A DNA stretch of 64,000 bases from Paractinoplanes polyasparticus (GCF_019710575.1 NZ_JAHWFK010000020.1:1-64000); one strand, 5' to 3'. Shown: positions 1 to 8,210, counted from the first letter of the stretch. Numbers and translations are program-made. The notes: a model not told the origin generated them from the letters alone.

Positions 1-1
1 A

Positions 2-547
2 GCAACGCTGGGGACGGCCTCGGCTCAAGGCCGCCTGACCACTCAGACCCGGCAAACGTTCATGGACAACGCACTAGATGATCAACGGGCGTCAAGCATC
101 CACGACGACGAGGAGCGCCGGAAGGCGCGTCTCGTCTATGCGGCGCTAGATCCTGCCGCTGAGGGCGGAAGTAGCCACGTTCCGAGGTCGCTGGATGACG
201 CTTGGATCAACGAAGACCGGTCTGTCGTGGCGGTCGTGGTTTACAACCACGGAGACGAACCAGTTTGGGACATTGAGGTGCCGGTCCCAGGTCGAGAAGG
301 ACGCCCATTTCTGATTGAGCATATTCCGCCTCACGAATCCGCGCGGCGGTCTTGGCATGATGCTCCGTCTGATTGGTACTTGATGAACATCGGCCCTGGC
401 TGCCCAGGTTCGAAGGACTGGCTTTCGCTAAGTGTCCGGTTTGTTGATGGCCAGGGAAGACGATGGCAACGCATAGGACGCGAGGAGCCAGTGCGAATTC
501 TTGACAGTGCGTCGCATGACGCCATCTCGGCGCAGGAAGCTTGGTAG
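2..547 (+). CDS. Hypothetical protein, 3' part of a gene cut by the window edge
   Basis: The frame is open to the left edge, so the true start probably lies outside; the first ATG inside is at 62 (161 aa from there). The visible part is soluble and acidic, with no membrane segment. It resembles the C-terminal half of actinobacterial hypothetical proteins that have an N-terminal membrane or coiled region followed by a beta-rich domain with a 'VVVYNHGDEPV' type strand. No enzymatic motif is seen. It lies at the left, lower-GC end of the integrated element and is probably cargo. Function unknown. Confidence 0.55.
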   Translation, partial: ATLGTASAQGRLTTQTRQTFMDNALDDQRASSIHDDEERRKARLVYAALDPAAEGGSSHVPRSLDDAWINEDRSVVAVVVYNHGDEPVWDIEVPVPGREGRPFLIEHIPPHESARRSWHDAPSDWYLMNIGPGCPGSKDWLSLSVRFVDGQGRRWQRIGREEPVRILDSASHDAISAQEAW

Positions 548-716
548 TCATTCTCCGCCTTGGTAAGGGGATGCTGCTCGCAAAGACTCCTTGATCCCCA
601 GGCAACTTATGATCTTGGTTGAGCCTGGTTAATCCCCCCATGACCTGCACAGATTCGTCCCCTGTCGTCCACGGAAGTCCGCCGTGATCACCGGTCGTTG
701 TCACCCAGTTCGTCAC

Positions 717-1205
717 TCAGTCGGTGCGAGGTTGCCATCCATCTGGGTCAGAGTTCAGTTCAGCACGCGCGGCCACGACGAATCTCCGCACGGTTTCCTT
801 GTAGTCGCCTTTCCACTCGTCGAGAGCCAGTTTTGCTCGCGCTTCCGATGACAGCGTCACCTTGCCAAGTTGCTCGGAGATCATCCACGCCGCCTTATTC
901 ACCTCCTTGGTCGACATCAGTCGGATCTCCTGGCAGAGGACTCGAAGCGACGTGAGTTCTTCGTGATAAGAGCTGGCGTCATTCTCTGTCGCCCACTCAT
1001 TCTTCAGCCGCTCGTAGATCCCCTCAGCCGCAGCTAGGAGGCTCGCGTAGATCCGACGCCTGTCGGTCAGCCAACGACGGGAGTCCTCTCGTCTTACTCG
1101 GAGGTGGTCGAGCCGTACCACGACCAGCTGGGTGGCGAAGACTCCACCGAGGGCGAACAGCCTCCGACTACAGGAACTCCCCACCACGGGATCTGGCTCA
1201 TCCAT
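717..1205 (-). CDS. Hypothetical single-pass membrane protein, KilB-like architecture
   Basis: 162 aa. A hydrophobic stretch near residues 15-30 (LFALGGVFATQLVVV) is followed by a charged helical region with RRWLTDRRRIYASLL, predicted as one membrane anchor plus a cytoplasmic coiled-coil-like tail. The same layout is seen in small actinomycete proteins linked to plasmids and integrative elements (KilB-like), but sequence alone does not establish that identity. The gene reads towards the left edge, opposite to the replication module, in an AT-richer segment. The exact start is uncertain because no strong ribosome site precedes the first ATG. Confidence 0.5.
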   Translation of the reverse strand: MDEPDPVVGSSCSRRLFALGGVFATQLVVVRLDHLRVRREDSRRWLTDRRRIYASLLAAAEGIYERLKNEWATENDASSYHEELTSLRVLCQEIRLMSTKEVNKAAWMISEQLGKVTLSSEARAKLALDEWKGDYKETVRRFVVAARAELNSDPDGWQPRTD

Positions 1206-1477
1206 CGAGACTAGGGGTTAGTGGACTGGCCGGCCTAGCCGCGACCCCTCGCTTGTAAGTCCTGGGCGAGTCGTCCGACATCGTCTGCCTGCGTTCGTGA
1301 CCTCGGACAGTCGTCCGGCTCGTCGTTGGCCCGGCCGCCATCGTCCAGCTCAGTTGCTGTCAGCGTTGCTGTCATCCCAGGGTGCTGGTGTCTTCAGCAG
1401 GGAACTCCCACTTACTTACTTGCAGCCGCGCGGCCAAGTCTTCCTGGAAGTGAACGTTGCTGGTCCTGTAGAACGCA
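1206..1477. other. Intergenic stretch without a convincing gene
   Basis: About 270 bases between two leftward genes. A 71-codon open frame here (1297-1512) has no coding look and overlaps the end of the next leftward gene. I see no RNA gene, no clear hairpin with a T tract and no repeat. Confidence 0.4.
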
Positions 1478-2044
1478 TTAATTATCGCCCCACTGATGGC
1501 GAATATAGATGAAGAAAATTCCCATTATAATTGTTACCCATCCGACAATCGGCAGGATCACACCTTCCCAACCTAGCTTTGAGGAAGCAAGAGGGGCGAT
1601 TACTGCGGCTACGCCAATCAGGATCAAAACAACCCCAGCCAGCAGGAATCCCCGTTTACCCGACATTGACCGTGCGAAGGGGAACAGAATGATCGCCGAT
1701 GCCATAAAGATGAACGAAGCCGCCAAGAGCGTCGTCCTGGGCGAAGTCGGCAGTAATCCAGTAAGCACTGCAACCAGGTAAACGATGGCGGCAGCTATTA
1801 AGTTGGCCAAAACATTGATACCCACCTGCTGGCAAAACTTCGCGAACGTCTCGGCTTGGCGCTTCACTCGCGCTCGGTCTATGCCTAGATCACTCGCGAG
1901 GGGGTCACGGAACCGCCAACCAAGGACACTCAAGACTACTGGCGTAAAGGCGGCAAAAGCCGCAGCGACCCACATCGATGCGCTCACGCGGACCAGAGTA
2001 GTTAGGCCTAAGACGCTGAAGCCTTGTGTCTGGACTTGGCACAC
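1478..2044 (-). CDS. Hypothetical multi-pass membrane protein
   Basis: 188 aa with about five hydrophobic segments: one around residues 24-45, one near 75-95, one near 105-122, one near 132-152 and one at the C-terminus (VGWVTIIMGIFFIYI). A short charged cytoplasmic loop with a predicted helix (residues 55-70) lies between segments 1 and 2. ATG codons at residues 1 and 24 are both possible starts; starting at 24 would put the first membrane segment directly at the N-terminus. No family is recognised. Base composition is lower in GC than the backbone, as for its neighbours, which suggests cargo of the element. Confidence 0.5.
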   Translation of the reverse strand: MCQVQTQGFSVLGLTTLVRVSASMWVAAAFAAFTPVVLSVLGWRFRDPLASDLGIDRARVKRQAETFAKFCQQVGINVLANLIAAAIVYLVAVLTGLLPTSPRTTLLAASFIFMASAIILFPFARSMSGKRGFLLAGVVLILIGVAAVIAPLASSKLGWEGVILPIVGWVTIIMGIFFIYIRHQWGDN

Positions 2045-2291
2045 CTACCGCAGCCATAGCCAGTGCCCCACAAGGTTGATCTAGAGACGGGCATCGAGTC
2101 GGCAAGACATGGCGGCTTGGGTCTGGAGTGCATCGACCAGCTACCGGCAACGCGTGACTTCTTCCGCCTCAGGGAACGATCATGACGCGCCGGCCAGCTG
2201 TCCAAGTCTACGAGTCGCGCGAGTCCGGATTCTTACAGAGAGATTGACCGGCGTAACGGTATGATGCGCTTGGAATAGCTTAGGAGGGCTG

Positions 2292-3107
2292 TTGAGCGAC
2301 ACAAGAGTGAACACCTTTTTGCAAATGCAGGAGACCATTCTTAGGCTTGAGGAAAAGATTTCGAGACGTAAATTCTGGCGACGAATGTTTCGCCTGTCGG
2401 TCTCGGCGCCGGGCGTCATCGTGCTTGTGCTTGTATTATTTAGCACATATGCAACGAAGTCGCCTCTGAAGGACCTATTCACTCTCCTTTTCGTTGTGGC
2501 TCTTGTTGGCGTCGCATTTGCTCTAATCTACACGGTTTCCATCCGAATGGATCGCAAAGATAAGCGATGGGAGCCGGTTCCGGAGTTAGAGTTACAGCTA
2601 ACATTGGCCCGGGAAAAGAAGGCGTTGCTTGCGGCCGAGTTGCGGCCGAATACCAGCTTACGGCGATCGGCTTATCGAGATCGAGTGACTGTTGATGTCT
2701 TGGGCTTTCGGAACGAAAGTGCGCGCTGGAGAAAGACGCATAATGCTCTTCAGTCAGTAATTATCATTGGGTCTCTTCTTACGACAACTTTAGCGGGGGT
2801 GTCGATACAAAACGCCTCGACCCGATGGGCGGCGGTAGTGTCTAGCTTTGCTGTTGGCGTAGCGGCTGGCTTCGCCGGATATTTCAAGTTCCGAGAGCGC
2901 AGCTTCTATCTTCAACAAACCGCCGACTCGATAGAGCAGGAGTGGTCCTCTTTGGAGTTGGGCATCGGGCGGTACATTAAGGAGGATGATGAAGAGAAGG
3001 CGCTCAAAATGTTCGTCGAGGAAGTGGAGCGATTGAAGACGGAGCAGAGGAAGCGTGAGCAAAACCTGGACCAGCCGCCTGAAAATGACGGCCGTCAGAG
3101 TCAGTAG
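2292..3107 (+). CDS. DUF4231/SLATT-like membrane protein
   Basis: 271 aa. TTG start, chosen because an AGGAGGG ribosome site lies at 2282-2289. An N-terminal charged helix is followed by two membrane segments (about residues 38-55 and 62-80). A long cytoplasmic charged region comes next, then a second membrane pair around 158-195 (VIIIGSLLTTTLAGV and VVSSFAVGVAAGFAGYF). The stretch FKFRERSFYLQQTADSIEQEW is typical of DUF4231, a SLATT-like 2TM domain; SLATT proteins are proposed pore-forming effectors of nucleotide-sensing conflict systems. Here no sensor gene (cyclase, SLOG) is adjacent. The gene has at least four TTA leucine codons (2436, 2586, 2592, 2790), unusual in high-GC actinomycetes and a sign of foreign origin. 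It forms an operon with the next gene, two bases away. Confidence 0.72.
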   Translation: MSDTRVNTFLQMQETILRLEEKISRRKFWRRMFRLSVSAPGVIVLVLVLFSTYATKSPLKDLFTLLFVVALVGVAFALIYTVSIRMDRKDKRWEPVPELELQLTLAREKKALLAAELRPNTSLRRSAYRDRVTVDVLGFRNESARWRKTHNALQSVIIIGSLLTTTLAGVSIQNASTRWAAVVSSFAVGVAAGFAGYFKFRERSFYLQQTADSIEQEWSSLELGIGRYIKEDDEEKALKMFVEEVERLKTEQRKREQNLDQPPENDGRQSQ

Positions 3108-3109
3108 GA

Positions 3110-3586
3110 TTGCTCATCGTGAAGCCGCCTGAACCGCCGCTGGTGGGTGTTAAAGAAGCGGACGGTAGGCGGGGTGTCGCAAGTGACTTCATCTCAGCAA
3201 TCACGGTTTCAAACCTGGTCACGGCCGCATTGGTATACCTAGCACTAAGCCAGGCCGGACTTATTCAGAAGTCGACGATGCTCACGACGACATCGCTTTT
3301 TCTCCTAGCAATCACCAGCGCCAGCCTTGCGTTTCAACGTAAAAATATACAGTCGAAAGACAAACAGCGTCGATTCGATCCTCGACGCCTCTGGCGGCTG
3401 CCCAGTAGCCGCTCATTGAGACGTTGGATTGTGATCGTCGGTGTAATTCTGGTTACGACTGGAGCTGCAGTCCTTATTCTTTCGTACTATCGGACAGGGT
3501 CGCCCTTGGTTCTGATTCTGGCTGGCGCTTTGTTTGCTGCAGTGATCTGCATAGTCGCTGCTTTCCTCCTTCGATTAGAGGCCTGA
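3110..3586 (+). CDS. Hypothetical four-helix membrane protein, partner of the SLATT-like gene
   Basis: 158 aa from TTG 3110; GTG 3119 is an equally possible start. Four hydrophobic segments are visible: two in residues 28-75 and two in residues 105-158, separated by a basic cytoplasmic loop rich in K/R. The start lies two bases after the upstream stop, so the genes are almost surely cotranscribed and probably coupled. No family recognised. Codon use is AT-richer than the host, like the upstream gene. Confidence 0.55.
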   Translation: MLIVKPPEPPLVGVKEADGRRGVASDFISAITVSNLVTAALVYLALSQAGLIQKSTMLTTTSLFLLAITSASLAFQRKNIQSKDKQRRFDPRRLWRLPSSRSLRRWIVIVGVILVTTGAAVLILSYYRTGSPLVLILAGALFAAVICIVAAFLLRLEA

Positions 3587-3830
3587 TTGTCGAGTAACAC
3601 CTCGGTGGACTCGCGTCGCAAATCAGTATTTGGCGTCAATATTTCCTTGACGCTGCAGCGGCGAAAGGCGAAGTCGGTGGTGGGTGCGGCGGCGTGCACA
3701 CGTTGCGGGCAGGCCGTCAGGGCTGACCGCTACTCATGACCGCAAAGGGTCGCAGAGGCTCCGCCGCTCAAGGGCGGCCGCTCGCGGCCGTCGCTTGCGA
3801 CGCGTAGCGCCCTTGACGGTGGAGGAGCGG
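3587..3830. other. Junction between AT-richer cargo and GC-rich AICE module
   Basis: Composition changes sharply here. A short frame around 3657-3737 contains a CxxC pair (CTRCG) and stops at 3735, possibly a remnant of a small zinc-ribbon protein. It is followed by GC-rich sequence with several overlapping short palindromic runs (GGCGGCCGCTCGCGGCCG). Nothing here is firmly a gene. In related elements an FtsK/TraB transfer gene would be expected upstream of the DUF2637-like gene, and it is absent. Confidence 0.4.
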
Positions 3831-4517
3831 CCCGGACACACTGCGCGCCGCCGCGAACGGCACCGACGACCGAGACACGCACTGCGGCCCGGCGCGGCAG
3901 CTCGGCCGCGTCGCCCTGGCCGTGCCGGTCGGCTGCCGGCCACGTCCACCCCTAGCCAAACCCTGCTCTCCCCCGTCGTCGCCGCGGCCCGACTCCGCTG
4001 TTGCACGCCAGCCGACGGGCCGCCTGCGTGTCCCGGGGCCAAAGCGCCAGCGACGGCACGGGCGCGCGCCCTGGCGGCGGCCGCGCAGCTCGCCGTTGCC
4101 AAACCCGGTCCCTCCGGCTGGCTACTGTCCGCCGTTCCCGCTCTGGCCTTCATGGCCCTGGTCAAACTCGTCCTCGCCCCGACTCACACACCCGCTACGG
4201 CCACAGAAACAACCACCGACGAGGAACACGACACCCACGACTCCCCGGCCACGCAACCGCCGGCCACCCAGGGACCGGTCCCGATAGCCTCGCGACCTGA
4301 CACCGGCATCGACACTGACACCCTTCCCGTCCGGCTCGTCCCGGCCGCCCGCATGCTCATTGTCCAGCACCGGCAAACCTCCACCGAACCGATCACCGCC
4401 GACGAGCTCGCCGTCCGGCTGGGCACTTCCCCGGCCGTCGCCGGTCAACTGCTGACCGCCATCGACAACCCGGCCCGGATCAACGGCACCGTGCCCGCTC
4501 TCGGCGGTGCCCGATGA
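3684..4517 (+). CDS. DUF2637-like mobile-element protein, 5' part probably lost
   Basis: The frame is open from GTG 3684, but the first 130 or so codons are Arg/Pro/Gly-rich and look non-coding. From about 4080 the product looks real: a hydrophobic helix (WLLSAVPALAFMALVKLVL), a Thr/Pro-rich acidic linker, then a small C-terminal winged-helix-like domain (ITADELAVRLGTSPAVAGQLL). AICEs carry a DUF2637/Spd-type membrane protein with such a tail just upstream of the replication gene. The expected N-terminal membrane helices are missing, so this is probably a truncated gene at the deletion junction. It overlaps the next gene by ATGA at 4514. Confidence 0.5.
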   Translation: MRRRAHVAGRPSGLTATHDRKGSQRLRRSRAAARGRRLRRVAPLTVEERPGHTARRRERHRRPRHALRPGAAARPRRPGRAGRLPATSTPSQTLLSPVVAAARLRCCTPADGPPACPGAKAPATARARALAAAAQLAVAKPGPSGWLLSAVPALAFMALVKLVLAPTHTPATATETTTDEEHDTHDSPATQPPATQGPVPIASRPDTGIDTDTLPVRLVPAARMLIVQHRQTSTEPITADELAVRLGTSPAVAGQLLTAIDNPARINGTVPALGGAR

Positions 4518-4816
4518 CCGCCGTCCAGGTCGATGTCCACCACCACACCCACACCTGCCCGGCCAACCCGGCCGAGCCGCACCCCTACGACACCCGGCGC
4601 ACCATCGTCGCCATCGCACCCAGCGGCACCTGCCGCAACCCGGTCACCGTCTCCTGCGGCGGCACTACCGCCGTCATCGACTGCCGACGTCACGTGCCCC
4701 GCGAACAGCGGTGCCCGGCCTGCCGGATCACCGTCATCGAACGCACCGTGACCTTCACCCACACCGGCCACCACGGCCCGCAGCCCCCGACTGACAACAC
4801 CGGGATTGCTGCCTGA
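4514..4816 (+). CDS. Small Cys-rich mobile-element protein
   Basis: 100 aa. The start ATG overlaps the previous stop (ATGA), showing translational coupling. It contains an N-terminal HHHTHTC run and further cysteines ending in a CPAC motif near residue 71, so metal binding is likely. Small proteins of this type lie between the transfer/spread gene and repSA in pSAM2-like elements. Their biochemical function is not known to me. Confidence 0.6.
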   Translation: MTAVQVDVHHHTHTCPANPAEPHPYDTRRTIVAIAPSGTCRNPVTVSCGGTTAVIDCRRHVPREQRCPACRITVIERTVTFTHTGHHGPQPPTDNTGIAA

Positions 4817-4818
4817 CC

Positions 4819-6651
4819 ATGACCAGTTCGACGCTGGACCTCGCACCCCGGGAGCACTCTGCCCGGGGTACGGGATCGAACGCCGCAACCGGATGGACAC
4901 CCCCGGCCACCCACTCCTCCGCCACCGGGCAAGCCCTCGCCCGCGCCTCGAGCCCGGACTACTTCGACTGGCTGTCCCACGTCCAAGCCGCTGCCGGGTG
5001 CACCCGCCCGATCCGGCTGTCCGGCACCCTCGACACCGTTGAAGCCCGCACGGGACGGCTGCTCGACTCCCGGCACACCGACCAGCTCCCCGACGCCGCC
5101 ATCTACAAAGCCTGCGGCACCCGCCTCGCCTCGGTCTGCCCGTCCTGCGCCCGCACCTACCAGCGCGACGCCTACCAGATCCTGCGGTCGTTTCTCGTTG
5201 GCGGAAAAGGCATCCCGACGTCGGTGGCGAAACACCCGGCCGTGTTCCCCACCTTCACCGCCCCCAGCTTCGGCACCGTGCACACCCGCGTCGTGCGCAA
5301 ACACACCTGCACCAACCGCAAACGCTGCACCTGCCCAGCCGAACCCTGCCACGCCCGCCGCGACACCCCCGCACCGTGCGACCACGGGCACCCGGTCGTC
5401 TGTTGGCGACGCCACACCCCCGACGACCCCGCCCTCGGCCAACCGCTGTGCCTCGACTGCTACGACCACGACCACCACGTCGTCTGGAACCTGTTCTCCA
5501 CCGAACTGTGGCACCGCACCAAACAAGCCGCCGACCGCTACCTCGCCCAACTCTGCAAAGCCCGCGGCCTGCCCCCGGTCGCCAAAACCACCCCGAATGG
5601 CAAGATCCGCATGGTTGCCCCGGCGCAGCTCACCCACGGCAAAGCCGCCGAGATGCAACGCCGCGCCGTCGTGCACTTCCACGCCCTGGTCCGCCTCGAC
5701 GGCGTGCACCCCGACGACCCCGACGCCGTCCTCATCCCCCCGCCCGGCCTCGACGTCGACGACATCATCGCCGCCTTCCGCCACGCGGTGCGGACGATCT
5801 CCTTCACCACCCCGGCGCATCCTGACCGGCCGCAAGGCTGGGACATCCGGTGGGGGGACCCGGACAAAGGCTTCGACATTCAGGCGCTCGCCCTCGCCGG
5901 GGACGGCAGCATCACCGACGACATGGTCGGCGAACAGCTCGCCTCGCAAAAGGCCGGCTATCTCGCCAAGTACACCACCAAATCGACGGAGGCCACCGGC
6001 TTCTCCTCCACCCGCATCACCGACGACACCATCGACCAATACGACCCCGACGGCGACCACATCGCCCGACTCGTCGCCGCCTGCTGGCGCATCGGGCGCC
6101 CTACCCCCAACCCGGCCTCGCGGACCCGGCCGCCCGGCGACCGGCCCCGTACCACGACCGGCGGTCCGTTCGGCGAACCCTGGGACTGCCCGGACTGCGG
6201 CACCCACACCCGCTACCGGGCCTGCCCTGTCTGCGTCGCCGAACGTCAAGCCAACCTTGACACCAAAACCGCCAACGGCGGCACGGCCACCAACCCGTAT
6301 GCACGGCTGCGTCGATGGGCCCACCGGTTCGGCTTCGCCGGACACTTCCTCACCAAAACCCGCCGCCGCGTCGTGCGCTTCGCCACCCTCCGAGACACCC
6401 GCATCGTCTACCGCCGCACCGAAGACCAGCCCGCCACCGACCCCGGCACCATCCACACCGTCGACCACCTCGACGAGACCACGCTCGTCGTCGGCACCCT
6501 GACCTTCGCCGGAGTCGGCTGGCACAACAACGGCGACGCCCTGCTCGCCAACACCGCCGCCGCTATGGCCCGCGCCCGACACGAAACCGGCCGCGAGGAA
6601 CTGGCCAACGAAACCGGCTCCGCCGTAGTCCCGCTCCTGCAAGCCGCCTGA
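4819..6651 (+). CDS. repSA: RepSA-type replication initiator of an integrative element
   Basis: 610 aa, close to the usual size of pSAM2 RepSA relatives. It has cysteine clusters suggesting zinc binding (CPSC near residues 98-101, CTCPAEPC near 173-180, a later CPDC/CPVC pair). A hydrophobe-flanked HFH at residues 286-288 fits the metal-binding HUH motif, and candidate catalytic tyrosines Y381 and Y385 sit in GYLAKYTTK. These point to a rolling-circle relaxase-like initiator that nicks the element's origin and drives replication of the excised circle. The gene follows the small Cys-rich protein by two bases and precedes xis by 29 bases. The frame is intact. Confidence 0.85.
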   Translation: MTSSTLDLAPREHSARGTGSNAATGWTPPATHSSATGQALARASSPDYFDWLSHVQAAAGCTRPIRLSGTLDTVEARTGRLLDSRHTDQLPDAAIYKACGTRLASVCPSCARTYQRDAYQILRSFLVGGKGIPTSVAKHPAVFPTFTAPSFGTVHTRVVRKHTCTNRKRCTCPAEPCHARRDTPAPCDHGHPVVCWRRHTPDDPALGQPLCLDCYDHDHHVVWNLFSTELWHRTKQAADRYLAQLCKARGLPPVAKTTPNGKIRMVAPAQLTHGKAAEMQRRAVVHFHALVRLDGVHPDDPDAVLIPPPGLDVDDIIAAFRHAVRTISFTTPAHPDRPQGWDIRWGDPDKGFDIQALALAGDGSITDDMVGEQLASQKAGYLAKYTTKSTEATGFSSTRITDDTIDQYDPDGDHIARLVAACWRIGRPTPNPASRTRPPGDRPRTTTGGPFGEPWDCPDCGTHTRYRACPVCVAERQANLDTKTANGGTATNPYARLRRWAHRFGFAGHFLTKTRRRVVRFATLRDTRIVYRRTEDQPATDPGTIHTVDHLDETTLVVGTLTFAGVGWHNNGDALLANTAAAMARARHETGREELANETGSAVVPLLQAA

Positions 6652-6680
6652 CCTCACCGCCCACCCAGGAAGGAACGCCG

Positions 6681-6887
6681 TTGACCGAACCCCAGCGGAA
6701 GGCGCTGTACCGCATCCCCGAAGCCATGCGGCAACTCAGCCTCAGCCGCTCCGTGATCTACGAGCTCATCCGGTCCGGCCGACTGCGCACCGTCAAAGAG
6801 GGCCGCACCCGACTCGTGCCCGAGTCGGCCATCACCGAATACGTCTCCCTACTGGAACGGGAGAGCACGAAAGGAGTCGCCGCATGA
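6681..6887 (+). CDS. xis: Excisionase, MerR-like HTH
   Basis: 68 aa from a TTG start preceded by an AGGAAGG ribosome site about eight bases upstream. The product is a single winged-helix/HTH_17 domain: YRIPEAMRQLSLSRSVIYELIRSGRLR followed by a basic wing and LVPESAITEYV. In AICEs this protein assists the integrase in excision. Its stop overlaps the expected integrase ATG (6884). A longer frame in the same phase starts at 6315, but it runs inside repSA and is a shadow. Confidence 0.85.
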   Translation: MTEPQRKALYRIPEAMRQLSLSRSVIYELIRSGRLRTVKEGRTRLVPESAITEYVSLLERESTKGVAA

Positions 6888-8047
6888 CCAAGCGCCGAAG
6901 CCGTGGCGATGGCGGACTGCACTGAGACGAAGCGCGTCAACGCTGGATCGCCTCCGTGACAGTCGGCTACACCCCGGCAGGCAAGCGCATCGTCCGCAGA
7001 GCCAGCGGCAAGACCAAGACTGAGGCCCACGCTGCCCTCCGCGAGAAGATCCGCGAGTACGAGGACGGGCTCTCTCAAGCACAGACGGGCTACACCGTCG
7101 CCCAGGCCGTCGAAGACTGGCTCACCTACGGTCTGACTGACCGTGCCGCGAGCACCGTCGACAAAAACCGCCATCTGTGTAAGCACATTGTTGCGGGCCT
7201 AGGTGCCCGCAAGCTGCGCGATCTCACCGCCACCGAGGTCGATCGCTGGTTGCTCCAGCTCGCCAAGAACCTCAGCACGAGCACCGTGCAGCGTGTGTAC
7301 GAGTGCCTCAATCGTGTCGTCACCCGGGCTATGGCCCGGGACAAGGTCAAGCGCAACGTCGTCGCCCTCTGTGGCGTACCTACCGGCAAAGCCGGACGCC
7401 CCTCCAAGTCGCTCACCCTCGATGCTGCGAAAGCGCTCTTGAGCGCAGCTGAAGACTCCCGCCTCTATGCCTATGTCGTGCTATCGCTGCTCACCGGGGC
7501 CCGCACCGAAGAACTCCGCGCGCTCACCTGGGCACGCGTCGACCTCGACGGCCGCCCGAACGATGATGACCCCATGCCGCCTTTTATCCAGGTGTGGCAC
7601 TCCGTGCGGGAGGGTGGGGACACCAAGACCCGCAAATCTCGGCGCACCGTCGCCATCCCTCTGCGGGGCGTGGTCGCGCTGCGGGTACATCGCACCCTGC
7701 AAGACCAGGACCGCGAAAAGGCCGGCTGTGCCTGGCACGCGCTCGACCTGGTCTTCGCTTCCTCGATCGGCACCGCGCTCGACGCCGCTAATGTCCGTCG
7801 CGCATTCCGCCGAATCACCAAGGCTGCTGGCCTGAACCCGGCCGACTGGACCCCTCGGGAGCTCCGTCACAGCTTCGTGTCACTGCTGTCAGACGGTGGG
7901 GTCTCGCTCAAGGACATCGCCGACCTTTGCGGTCACTCCGGCACCTCGGTCACCGAGAAGGTGTACCGCCATCAACTGCGACCCGTCTTGCTCACGGGTG
8001 CGGCGGCTATGGATCGGATCTTCGCCGACGGCAATCCTGGGGCTTAG
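6884..8047 (+). pseudogene. int: Tyrosine site-specific integrase interrupted by an early TGA
   Basis: The expected start is ATG 6884, overlapping the xis stop. Codon 14 (6923-6925) is TGA where relatives read Trp in GGLHW-DE, and the frame then continues in full to 8047 (363 aa from GTG 6956). The remaining protein has the SAM-like core-binding domain (about residues 50-140 of the 363-aa form). Its catalytic domain has the first Arg in LTGARTEELRAL, the box PRELRHSF, the GHSGTSV turn and the nucleophile in KVYRHQ. Re-initiation at GTG 6956 would lose only the first beta strands of the arm-binding domain, so partial activity cannot be excluded. A sequencing error at one base is the other explanation. 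Confidence 0.78.
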
Positions 8048-8077
8048 TCACCCAGATAGTCACCCAGTGATGAAAGG

Positions 8078-8129
8078 AGGCCACATCCATCGATCGGATG
8101 TGGCCTAATCCATCGATCGGATGTGGCCT
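8078..8129 (+). terminator. Hairpin with a duplicated 3' arm after the integrase
   Basis: AGGCCACATCC (8078-8088) pairs perfectly with GGATGTGGCCT (8096-8106) across a 7-nt loop. The loop plus right arm is then repeated, giving a 22-bp direct repeat at 8085-8106 and 8108-8129. The left arm can pair with either copy. It lies between int and the tRNA, where integrase arm sites are found in integrative elements, so it may be a terminator, protein-binding repeats, or both. There is no T tract. Confidence 0.6.
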
Positions 8130-8135
8130 CTGAGC

Positions 8136-8210
8136 TGGTGGGCGATACTGGGATCGAACCAGTGACCTCTCCGGTGTGAACGGAGCGCTCTCCCGCTGAG
8201 CTAATCGCCC
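8136..8210 (-). tRNA. tRNA-Val (anticodon CAC)
   Basis: Read on the minus strand it starts GGGCGATTAGCTCAGC and ends ATCGCCCACCA. The 7-bp acceptor stem (GGGCGAT/ATCGCCC) is perfect, the anticodon stem is CTCCG/CGGAG with loop TTCACAC (anticodon at 8178-8176), and the T arm contains GGTTCGATCCC. CCA is encoded at 8138-8136. Its 3' end faces the integrase gene, the classic attachment position for AICEs, so the attachment core is expected within its 3' half. Confidence 0.95.

Noticed and set aside
1297-1512. 71-codon open frame
   Set aside because: Poor codon use, no ribosome site, overlaps the end of the better leftward gene.
1-3600. Left attachment site (copy of the tRNA-Val 3' end)
   Set aside because: Searched by eye for GGGATCGAACCAGTG-like and GGTGGGCG-like strings; no convincing copy found, so attL is probably outside the window or deleted.
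4690-6657. 655-codon open frame antisense to repSA
   Set aside because: Gly/Val/Arg-rich shadow typical of high-GC antisense; repSA on the other strand has motifs and RNA-level context.
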